From assembly GCA_051004815.1 (NCBI GenBank), contig JBPCJY010000114.1:1-5131 (forward strand): DNA of 5,131 nt, read 5' to 3'. Positions 1-5,039 of the stretch are shown in pieces; within the stretch, counting starts at the first letter, position 1, and every line of letters begins with the position of its first letter. This DNA comes from JBBQXY01 sp051004815 (lineage in GTDB: Bacteria; Chloroflexota; Ktedonobacteria; Ktedonobacterales; Ktedonobacteraceae). Under the pieces are notes generated by a model, which saw only the letters and a program-made list of their open reading frames with translations, was not told where the DNA came from and did not search any database. A program made the position numbers and the translations under genes.

Positions 1-94
1 GGGTCGCCCCTACTCTATCCGCTCAGCCCTTCCCCGCGGGAAGCGGCTCTGTGAGCCGCGTCGTGTATAGTAGGGGCGACCCTTGCGGTCGCCC
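1..94. repeat. Nested hairpin repeat (REP/MITE-like)
   Basis: The first 14 bases (GGGTCGCCCCTACT) recur as a perfect inverted copy at 69-82. Inside lie an 8-bp palindrome CCCGCGGG (33-40) and a 7-bp hairpin with a 3-nt loop, GCGGCTC (43-49) against GAGCCGC (53-59). The right arm can instead pair onward: GGGCGACC (74-81) with GGTCGCCC (87-94), loop CTTGC. Two mutually exclusive folds are therefore possible. The layout resembles small non-coding palindromic elements dispersed in bacterial genomes; no coding frame is evident. The structures are seen directly; that it is a dispersed or mobile repeat is inference, and its left edge may lie outside the window. Confidence 0.6.
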
Positions 95-115
95 TGGCGG
101 GGAACTGAACCGCTT

Positions 116-133
116 GTCAACCCTTAAGTTGAC
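116..133. repeat. Short inverted repeat GTCAAC/GTTGAC
   Basis: A perfect 6-bp inverted repeat, GTCAAC (116-121) and GTTGAC (128-133), encloses CCTTAA. It belongs to the run of hairpins filling the gene-free 1-226 stretch. No function can be assigned from sequence alone. Confidence 0.4.
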
Positions 134-137
134 GCCT

Positions 138-163
138 AAAAGTGACGCCCCTTGTGGGCGTCA
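138..163 (-). terminator. Possible intrinsic terminator of the pentapeptide gene
   Basis: TGACGCCC (143-150) and GGGCGTCA (156-163) form a perfect 8-bp GC-rich stem with a 5-nt loop. Read on the minus strand, the stem is followed by CTTTTA, a short T-rich tail, about 64 bases beyond the stop codon of the pentapeptide-repeat gene. The T tract is short, so termination may be weak. The loop CTTGT resembles the loop CTTGC of the hairpin at 74-94, so this may equally be a member of the same hairpin-repeat family. Confidence 0.35.
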
Positions 164-190
164 GGGAGGTTTTCGGGTACCCTGGGGCGG

Positions 191-220
191 GGCGGCGTGG
201 TGATCCGATTGAACACCGCC
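191..220. repeat. Imperfect hairpin after the pentapeptide stop codon
   Basis: GGCGGCGT (191-198) can pair with ACACCGCC (213-220) with one mismatch across a 14-nt loop. It lies a few bases beyond the stop codon of the minus-strand gene. There is no T-run after it on the minus strand, so it does not look like a complete intrinsic terminator; it could stabilise the mRNA 3' end. Confidence 0.3.
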
Positions 221-226
221 TCACCA

Positions 227-1582
227 TCAGCGACCAAAAAAACGTTGCGTGAAAGTAGCAATGAAGCTAATCTCAATAAAAAGGCCCATCACCGCCTCCG
301 TTGCGGCTAACGCGGTTACGGGACTGCCTAAAGTAAATGGGCCAGGCAGAAAGCCGCGACCGTGGAACGAGGTGATGCTGAATATCAACGCCTCTGCCGG
401 AATGAGATGCCCTATCGTGTCATAGCACACAGCGAAAGCGGCAATCACCACAAGGTAGATGAACGCAGTTCGTCCTGGTTTGTATCCATACCCTGCTATC
501 GCATCAAGGAAGTACGAAAAGATCAGAGCGGCTAGCTTGCGTAACCTGCTCCCTATGTCTCGTAGCAAGGTTCTCTGTTGCGGTGCTTCCGCTTCTCCCC
601 ACAGCACCTGTCGCCACAGTACTTTGCGCTGTAGTGCCTGCGCTCGATAGGCAAACGGTATCGCCTCCTCGTTCATGCCTTGCGCTCTCATAGCATTGGC
701 CAGTTGTCGAGTGGCACGCACCGCTGCCCGGTAATCTTCCAGTTGTTTGGCTCTCTGCTTCACAATACCCCGACCCGTTCGCAATTGATGCGCCTTATTC
801 TCGTCGCCCAGCCGTGTAATCCGTGACCAGTCTACCAGGGCAAGATTGACATTGCCCCAGGATACATCAGCCATGACGGCTGTACCATCCTTTTCATCGC
901 TCAATGTAATCCCCTCAAGGTTGGATGCGCCATCAAAGAAGGCATTGCGCAGATCAGCACCCTGTAGATGGGCATTGGGAAGATAGGCACCTTCCAAACG
1001 TGTCCCGCGCAAACTCGCCCACTCCAAATGCACTTCACGCATATAGGTACTTCTGAGATCGGCACGAAAAAGATTGGCCTTTTGCAGAAAGGTGCCGCGC
1101 AGCGTCGCCCCATACAGGTGCGCCCCCTCAAGAATAGCCCCTTCCAGATGCGCCCTGCTCAGATCAGCACCTTCCAGATGCACTCCCGCCCTATCGCGCT
1201 GCTGAAGCGTTGTACGCTGCCACTCCTCGCGTGTCAGCCCGCCAGCGAAACATGCCAATGGTAAATCGCACAGGTCCACCTGGCGCAGATCAGCTCCACG
1301 CAGATCCAATCCCTTGCGATAACGCTGTTGCTTGTCATACCACCAATCTACCGGTCCCTTGCCATTCTCATGTGTTACCAGAAGCCATTCGATATCAGCA
1401 CGACTAAGTTTTTCGCCTAGAAAAGGGTAGCACTCCTTTTTCACATCCGGCACTCTTGCCAGACACTTAGCAAGATATATCTGACGTTCGACATCAATTT
1501 CTGCTTCCTTGCGCCAGGGATAGGAAACAGACGGCGCAGATGATAGTACCGACGATGGGGACGCCTGTTCTTGTTCGCTCAC
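227..1582 (-). CDS. Pentapeptide-repeat membrane protein with a pore-like two-helix C-terminus
   Basis: A 451-residue protein. Residues 1-90 are a hydrophilic N-terminal region. Pentapeptide repeats of the A(D/N)LxX type appear near 92-110 (LDLRGADLRQVDL) and run almost without interruption from about 134 to 225 (GADLSRAHLEGAILEGAHL and similar), which should fold as a right-handed quadrilateral beta-helix. Residues about 275-330 are helical, basic and Ala/Gln-rich. The C-terminus has a hydrophobic helix (about 371-389), a re-entrant-looking stretch ITSFHGRGF (403-411) and a second helix (about 424-446, ATEAVMGLFIEISFIATF), the order seen in two-TM ion-channel pore domains. The usual TVGYG filter is absent, with HGRGF in its place, so ion selectivity cannot be claimed. 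The start is GTG at 1582, chosen because GGGAGG (1588-1593) lies 5 bases upstream. The gene is transcribed alone, away from its neighbours. The family and membrane topology are clear; the physiological role (sensor, channel or scaffold) is unknown. Confidence 0.9.
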   Translation of the reverse strand: MSEQEQASPSSVLSSAPSVSYPWRKEAEIDVERQIYLAKCLARVPDVKKECYPFLGEKLSRADIEWLLVTHENGKGPVDWWYDKQQRYRKGLDLRGADLRQVDLCDLPLACFAGGLTREEWQRTTLQQRDRAGVHLEGADLSRAHLEGAILEGAHLYGATLRGTFLQKANLFRADLRSTYMREVHLEWASLRGTRLEGAYLPNAHLQGADLRNAFFDGASNLEGITLSDEKDGTAVMADVSWGNVNLALVDWSRITRLGDENKAHQLRTGRGIVKQRAKQLEDYRAAVRATRQLANAMRAQGMNEEAIPFAYRAQALQRKVLWRQVLWGEAEAPQQRTLLRDIGSRLRKLAALIFSYFLDAIAGYGYKPGRTAFIYLVVIAAFAVCYDTIGHLIPAEALIFSITSFHGRGFLPGPFTLGSPVTALAATEAVMGLFIEISFIATFTQRFFGR

Positions 1583-1587
1583 AGCTT

Positions 1588-1593
1588 CCTCCC
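1588..1593 (-). promoter_or_regulatory. Shine-Dalgarno supporting the GTG start of the pentapeptide gene
   Basis: On the minus strand GGGAGG lies 5 bases before GTG at 1582-1580. This strong site at ideal spacing is the reason for accepting a GTG start. Confidence 0.75.
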
Positions 1594-1608
1594 GATTTCT
1601 CGCTCTGC

Positions 1609-1629
1609 TCTATACCACAAATACCACAA
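1609..1629 (-). promoter_or_regulatory. Candidate extended -10 promoter over a 9-bp tandem repeat
   Basis: ATACCACAA is repeated perfectly in tandem at 1612-1620 and 1621-1629. Read on the minus strand the second unit creates TGG-TATAGA (1617-1609), which matches an extended -10 element (TGnTATAAT) at 7 of its 9 positions counting n. A start near 1602 would leave about 20 bases of leader before the GTG codon at 1582. No convincing -35 box is visible. The repeat is certain; the promoter role is an inference. Confidence 0.35.
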
Positions 1630-1667
1630 TGGAAACAGTTGAGCCAAAGCCGCCTCTGGCCTGCCTA

Positions 1668-1812
1668 CACAGGTAGGTTTTTCGAGAAAGAGGTGGCGTG
1701 GTGCCGTGTGTAGGGACAGGGGGCGGACGTGGCGGCAGATGGGGGGCCTTGTGCCCAATACATTTCACTTAAGGGCCTCCACCCCACCCCCTTTCACTGG
1801 TAGGTTTTTTGA
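1668..1812. repeat. Direct-repeat pair bracketing an imperfect inverted repeat
   Basis: An 18-bp sequence occurs twice in the same orientation, at 1668-1685 (CACAGGTAGGTTTTTCGA) and 1795-1812 (CACTGGTAGGTTTTTTGA), differing at two positions. Between them, GAAAGAGGTGGCGTGG from 1686 and the stretch ending CCCCCTTTC at 1795 form an imperfect inverted repeat. A closer stem pairs GGGGGGCCTT (1741-1750) with AAGGGCCTCC (1771-1780), with one mismatch and one G-T pair. The layout suggests a small non-autonomous element or several interspersed repeats landed together. The first direct repeat also contains a 5-bp hairpin (CCTAC 1664-1668, GTAGG 1673-1677) followed by five Ts, which could weakly terminate plus-strand transcripts. 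No coding role is evident. Confidence 0.45.
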
Positions 1813-1831
1813 AGCACGCCGGTTTCGCCTG

Positions 1832-2017
1832 TCATTCCCCCTCGCCAATGCCACAACCAACATCCAGTACGTGCCGAGGCTCTACGGTAATGAGTTCCGT
1901 CAGGATATCGAAAACCTCAGTAGGATAGGGAGGCCGCTGAGGATACGCCTCCACGATGCTCAGGTCTTTAAATTGTTCCCCATATTTGGGCGCAAGGTGT
2001 TTTGGTTTTTGTAGCAT
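1832..2017 (-). pseudogene. Truncated class I SAM-dependent methyltransferase (5' remnant)
   Basis: The 61-codon frame begins like a class I methyltransferase: KYGEQFKDLS (11-20), then VEAYPQRPPYP (22-32) of the kind that precedes the Rossmann fold in these enzymes, and VLDVGCGIGE (50-59), which is the SAM-binding motif I. It then reads GE and stops, where an intact enzyme of this family continues for roughly 150-200 more residues. None of the later motifs is seen downstream on the minus strand; the sequence there changes at about 1840 to repeat DNA. The start ATG (2017-2015) has GGAGG at 2027-2031, 9 bases away, so the translation signals survive. It is best read as a gene stump cut off by a repeat insertion or deletion. 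The family is clear; the substrate of the parent enzyme cannot be told. A functional 61-residue product is unlikely because only part of the SAM fold remains. Confidence 0.75.
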
Positions 2018-2093
2018 CTCCGCCAGCCTCCTTCTCTAATACTCTACCAAAGTTCTATCATTGTACTACATTGCTCTGCTTCCCGTAGGGCCT

Positions 2094-2125
2094 CGATTTA
2101 TCGCGGCCACCGCCGATTTATCGGC
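2094..2125. repeat. Two copies of a CGATTTATCG palindrome
   Basis: CGATTTATCG occurs at 2094-2103 and 2114-2123, exactly 20 bp apart. The second sits in the longer hairpin GCCGAT-TT-ATCGGC (2112-2125). Regular spacing of two helical turns could suit a dimeric DNA-binding protein on one DNA face, or this may be part of a dispersed genomic repeat. It lies between the divergent methyltransferase remnant and the HTH-ClpN gene. Confidence 0.45.
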
Positions 2126-2170
2126 CAGCGTCCATCACCTGCAAGGATAGACCACAATTATTCCCAAGCC

Positions 2171-2199
2171 TTGTATATTACCTCAAAATACTCTATAAT
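2171..2199 (+). promoter_or_regulatory. Sigma-70-type promoter of the HTH-ClpN gene
   Basis: A perfect -10 box TATAAT (2194-2199) lies 17 bases after TTGTAT (2171-2176), which has the TTG core of a -35 box. Transcription would start near 2206, about 39 bases before the ATG at 2245. This is the best promoter in the window. Confidence 0.65.
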
Positions 2200-2212
2200 A
2201 CTTCCGAATACT
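2187..2212 (+). promoter_or_regulatory. Three AATACT motifs phased at 10 bp: candidate operator
   Basis: AATACT occurs at 2187-2192, 2197-2202 and 2207-2212, each followed by a pyrimidine, with start-to-start distances of exactly 10 bp. The array covers the -10 box and the expected transcription start. Sites one helical turn apart lie on the same DNA face, as in cooperative binding by small winged-helix proteins of the excisionase type. Since the gene downstream encodes such a domain, autoregulation is a reasonable but untested idea. Confidence 0.4.
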
Positions 2213-2234
2213 TTTCATTTTTGCAAATCACTGT

Positions 2235-2239
2235 GGAGG
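2235..2239 (+). promoter_or_regulatory. Shine-Dalgarno deciding the start at 2245
   Basis: GGAGG lies 5 bases before ATG 2245-2247. A TTG at 2221 in the same frame would add eight residues, but it precedes this site and has no ribosome binding site of its own, so the ATG is preferred. Confidence 0.75.
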
Positions 2240-2244
2240 CATCC

Positions 2245-2916
2245 ATGGAACCTTTATTGACGACAGAGGAGGTCGCGGAACTACTGCGGATCGACCCCGT
2301 GACGGTCAGGCGACTGGTTATACGCGGCGAATTGCTCGCGTATCGCATTGCTGGCGAATACCGCTTCACTCTGGCGGGTGTCGAGAACTTCGTTGAAAGC
2401 CAACGGGTCATAGTCAGCGCGGGACCAAACAACCAGTTTGCTAAGTTCACCGAGCGTGCCCGCAAAGTGCTGTCGCTGGCGAATGAGGAAGCCCACCAGT
2501 ATAATCATGCGGGCGTTGGGCCAGAGCATATGTTGCTAGCCATCATAAGCGAGGGAGAGGGAATCGCCGCTAAAGCATTGCAGAACCTGTTACAAGTGCC
2601 AGCAGACGAGGTAAGGAAACAAATTGAAGCACTGCACCCGACGGAAAAGCAGCCGGTTGGAGATGGTCTGATCGGGGTAACACCACAGGGGAAAGAGACC
2701 ATCGAGTTGGCTGTACAGGAGGCACGCTCCCTCGGCCATCATTATATTGGCACGGAGCACATGCTGCTGGGTCTGCTCCAGCAAGACGAGACGATTGCTA
2801 GCCGGGTCTTACGAAAATCAGGAGTGACGCTTGCAGAGACGCGCAACCGTGTCAAACAACTGCTCACCACGGCACAAGCACCGCGTAGGTCTGAAACGCA
2901 ACAGCAACAGCCATAG
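2245..2916 (+). CDS. Excisionase-type HTH fused to a ClpC/ClpA N-domain, no ATPase
   Basis: A 223-residue cytoplasmic protein. Residues 4-52 (LLTTEEVAELL, then VTVRRLVIRGELLAYRI) form an excisionase/MerR-like helix-turn-helix with a wing, the HTH_17 type. Residues 65-131 and 144-207 are the two Clp N-terminal repeats, recognisable by FTERARKVLSLANEEA (68-83), GPEHMLLAI (92-100), VTPQGKETIELAVQEA (145-160) and GTEHMLLGLL (169-178). The tail (208-223) is polar and Gln-rich. There is no Walker motif or AAA+ module, so this is not a chaperone ATPase. In ClpC this domain binds adaptors and phosphoarginine. The residues used there (Thr and Glu in each repeat, 25 apart) are present as T69/E94 and T146/E171. 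The domain order suggests a DNA-binding regulator that senses a Clp-type ligand or partner; that is inference. It is codirectional with the synthetase gene 93 bp downstream. The domain calls are strong; the function is unknown. Confidence 0.88.
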   Translation: MEPLLTTEEVAELLRIDPVTVRRLVIRGELLAYRIAGEYRFTLAGVENFVESQRVIVSAGPNNQFAKFTERARKVLSLANEEAHQYNHAGVGPEHMLLAIISEGEGIAAKALQNLLQVPADEVRKQIEALHPTEKQPVGDGLIGVTPQGKETIELAVQEARSLGHHYIGTEHMLLGLLQQDETIASRVLRKSGVTLAETRNRVKQLLTTAQAPRRSETQQQQP

Positions 2917-2921
2917 ACAGA

Positions 2922-2949
2922 TTGACGTTCTGCTGCTTTCAGTCATAAA
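2922..2949 (+). promoter_or_regulatory. Candidate promoter of the acetoacetyl-CoA synthetase gene
   Basis: TTGACG (2922-2927, five of six -35 consensus bases) is followed after 16 bases by CATAAA (2944-2949, four of six -10 bases). It starts 5 bases after the stop codon of the preceding gene, so the synthetase may have its own promoter as well as read-through from upstream. Confidence 0.45.
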
Positions 2950-2986
2950 CTGAGTATGTAACAAAAGATATCTCACATACTCAGTT
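2948..2986. promoter_or_regulatory. Perfect 12-bp inverted repeat at the synthetase promoter
   Basis: AACTGAGTATGT (2948-2959) is repeated in perfect inverse as ACATACTCAGTT (2975-2986), with 15 bases between. It overlaps the candidate -10 box and the expected transcription start, and ends 8 bases before the ribosome binding site. There is no T-run after it, so it is not a standard terminator. It could be an operator for a dimeric regulator, or an RNA hairpin in transcripts reading through from the upstream gene. Confidence 0.55.
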
Positions 2987-3009
2987 GCTAGATAAAGGAG
3001 AAAGCCAGC

Positions 3010-5013
3010 ATGGTCACTTCATTTGGACACGAGACGCCCCTTTGGGAGCCGAGCGAAGCGTTAAAGCAGCAAGCGAATATGACGAAATATATGCAGTGGT
3101 TGCAACGCGAAAAAGGCTTGCACTTCCACACACGTACCGACTTGTGGGAGTGGTCGGTCACTAGCCTGGAGGATTTCTGGGCCTCACTGTGGGAATATTT
3201 TCATATCCAGGCATCGGAACAGCCTACTACTACACTGATAGAAAGAAAGATGCCCGGCGCGAAATGGTTCCCCGGCGCGAAGCTTAACTATGCCGAGCAT
3301 GTCTTTAGAAATGCCAGTGCCGATCGGCCCGCGTTACTCTTCCGCACTGAGCGGCAACCCCTGCTAGAGGTTTCCTGGCACGAGTTGCAGCAGAAAGTCG
3401 GAGCAATAGCGCATGCCCTCCGCACGCTGGGCGTACAGCGCGGCGATAGAGTAGTAGCCTACATGCCCAATATGCCAGAGACGCTGATGGCCTTTCTCGC
3501 CTGCGCCAGTATGGGTGCCATCTGGTCAAGCTGTTCCCCCGACTTTGGCACGAACAGCGTGATTGATCGCTTCAAACAGATTGAGCCAAAGGTACTCTTC
3601 GCCGTCGATGGCTATCAGTACGGTGGCAAAACGTTTGATCGACGCCCCATCGTGGCCGAACTACAACAGTCACTACCAACGCTGGAAAAGACGATCCTGG
3701 TACCCTACCTGTTCAAAGATGCCGCACTTGCAGAGAGTAAACTTTCCAATGCAATGGCGTGGCAAGAGATGCTGCGTGAACCATCCACACTGGTTTTCGA
3801 GCAAGTACCCTTTGACCATCCCCTCTGGGTACTCTATTCCTCCGGCACCACCGGCCTACCCAAGGCTATTGTGCAGGGGCAAGGGGGCATCCTGCTGGAA
3901 CACCTCAAGAGCCTTGTATTGGAAATGGACATGAAGCCAGAGGATAAGTTCTTCTGGTACACCACCACCGGTTGGATGATGTGGAACTTGCTCATTGGCG
4001 GCCTGCTGGCAGGAACGACGGTACTCATGTACGATGGTAGCCCCGCCTATCCAGATATGAACGCGCTCTGGCAGTTTGCCGAGGAGACAGGCATGACGTT
4101 TTTCGGCACCAGTGCTGGCTACATCGGCTCTTGTATGAAGGCCGAGCTAGAGCCGGGCAAAACGTTCAACCTGAGCAAGCTGCGTGGCATTGGCTCTACC
4201 GGCTCGCCACTACCACCCGAAGGGTTCCAGTGGATCTACGAACACGTCAAAGGCGATATCTGGCTGGCCTCCGTCAGTGGTGGCACAGATGTCTGCTCCG
4301 CCTTCGTCAGCGGCTCTGTCCTGCTGCCTGTCAACGCGGGCGAACTGCAATGCCGAGGGCTGGGTGCTAAAGTTGAAGCCTACGACGAGCAAGGAAAGCC
4401 ACTCATCAACGAGGTTGGCGAACTGGTCATCACCGAGCCAATGCCCTCAATGCCACTCTTCTTCTGGGATGACGCGGAAGGGAAACGCTACCACGAAAGC
4501 TACTTTGATATGTATCCAGGCGTTTGGCGACATGGTGACTGGATTACGGTTACATCGCGGGGCAGCGCGATCATTTACGGCCGCTCGGACTCCACCATTA
4601 ATCGCCAGGGCATCCGCATGGGCAGCAGCGAAATCTATCGCATCGTAGAAGGCATACCGGAAGTCATGGATAGCCTGATTATAGGCGTCGAGTTGCCCGG
4701 TGGAAAATATTACATGCCCCTCTTTGTCGTACTGCGCGAGGGTGTGACACTCGATGATTCCCTCAAAGCCAAAATTAAACAGAAGCTCCGTAGTGCCATC
4801 TCACCACATCATGTGCCAGATGAAGTTATTGCCATTCCAGCCGTTCCCCGCACATTGAGCGGCAAGAAGCTCGAAGTACCTGTAAAGAAACTGTTCATGG
4901 GTATTCCTGTCGAGAAAGCCATCAGCGTAGACGCCATGAGCGACCCCCAGGCCATCAATTACTTCATCGAATACGCAATCAAGGTCATTGCCTTGCGCGA
5001 AGGAAAGCAGTGA
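3010..5013 (+). CDS. aacS: Acetoacetyl-CoA synthetase (acetoacetate--CoA ligase)
   Basis: A 667-residue ANL-superfamily enzyme catalysing acetoacetate + ATP + CoA to acetoacetyl-CoA + AMP + PPi, in the cytoplasm. Length is normal for the family. An N-terminal ACAS_N-type region (about 50-105, with WFPGAKLNYAEH at 86-97) precedes the adenylation domain. Motifs in order: SSCSPDFG (173-180), P-loop YSSGTTGLPK (276-285), TTTGWMMWN (318-326), GSTGSPLP (395-402), SGGTDVCSAF (423-432), WRHGDW with the ribose-binding Asp (506-511), hinge GRSDSTINRQG (524-534), and PRTLSGKK (613-620) with the adenylation lysine K619. TTTGWMMWN and SGGTDVCS are typical of acetoacetyl-CoA synthetases rather than acetyl-CoA synthetases. 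The start ATG has AAGGAG (2995-3000) 9 bases upstream. Likely roles are use of acetoacetate from leucine or polyhydroxybutyrate breakdown; no thiolase or dehydrogenase is in the window to decide. The stop TGA abuts the stop of a convergent tnpB, so the extreme 3' end may have been altered by the IS. Confidence 0.93.
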   Translation: MVTSFGHETPLWEPSEALKQQANMTKYMQWLQREKGLHFHTRTDLWEWSVTSLEDFWASLWEYFHIQASEQPTTTLIERKMPGAKWFPGAKLNYAEHVFRNASADRPALLFRTERQPLLEVSWHELQQKVGAIAHALRTLGVQRGDRVVAYMPNMPETLMAFLACASMGAIWSSCSPDFGTNSVIDRFKQIEPKVLFAVDGYQYGGKTFDRRPIVAELQQSLPTLEKTILVPYLFKDAALAESKLSNAMAWQEMLREPSTLVFEQVPFDHPLWVLYSSGTTGLPKAIVQGQGGILLEHLKSLVLEMDMKPEDKFFWYTTTGWMMWNLLIGGLLAGTTVLMYDGSPAYPDMNALWQFAEETGMTFFGTSAGYIGSCMKAELEPGKTFNLSKLRGIGSTGSPLPPEGFQWIYEHVKGDIWLASVSGGTDVCSAFVSGSVLLPVNAGELQCRGLGAKVEAYDEQGKPLINEVGELVITEPMPSMPLFFWDDAEGKRYHESYFDMYPGVWRHGDWITVTSRGSAIIYGRSDSTINRQGIRMGSSEIYRIVEGIPEVMDSLIIGVELPGGKYYMPLFVVLREGVTLDDSLKAKIKQKLRSAISPHHVPDEVIAIPAVPRTLSGKKLEVPVKKLFMGIPVEKAISVDAMSDPQAINYFIEYAIKVIALREGKQ

Positions 5014-5039
5014 TTACTCCCCATGCATAAATGCAGGGG
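5010..5039 (-). mobile_element. Probable right end of an IS200/IS605-type element with bulged hairpin
   Basis: CCCC (5019-5022) pairs with GGGG (5036-5039) and TGCAT (5024-5028) with ATGCA (5031-5035), leaving one bulged A at 5023 and a 2-base nominal loop. A short hairpin with a single-base bulge near the tnpB 3' end is typical of subterminal structures at the ends of IS200/IS605 elements, which have no terminal inverted repeats. The hairpin is inside the tnpB coding sequence. The exact end cannot be fixed; a minus-strand TCAC at 5013-5010 is a candidate cleavage tetranucleotide because it lies a few bases past the hairpin. Confidence 0.5.

Noticed and set aside
968..1264. 98-codon plus-strand frame within the pentapeptide region
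   Set aside because: The periodic pentapeptide codons leave the opposite strand open; the product has the repetitive composition of such a shadow.
1706..2014. 102-codon open frame on the plus strand
   Set aside because: It crosses the repeat region and runs antisense to the methyltransferase remnant; it has no ribosome binding site or recognisable domain.
2187..2212. CRISPR-like array from the repeated AATACT
   Set aside because: The units are only 6 bases with 4-base gaps, far too short for repeats and spacers.
2221..2244. TTG start adding eight residues to the HTH-ClpN protein
   Set aside because: The strong GGAGG site lies between this TTG and the ATG at 2245 and serves the ATG; the extra residues are not part of the HTH fold.
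2245..2916. Truncated clpC gene
   Set aside because: The protein has a separate N-terminal HTH, its own promoter and ribosome binding site, and a polar tail ending in a normal stop, so it looks like a designed fusion and not a broken ATPase gene.
2948..2986. Intrinsic terminator after the HTH-ClpN gene
   Set aside because: The stem is AT-rich, the loop is 15 bases and no T-run follows on either strand.
3010..5013. Acetyl-CoA synthetase (Acs) instead of acetoacetyl-CoA synthetase
   Set aside because: The motifs TTTGWMMWN, SSCSPDFG and SGGTDVCS follow the acetoacetyl-CoA synthetase pattern; substrate use is still inferred from family, not shown.
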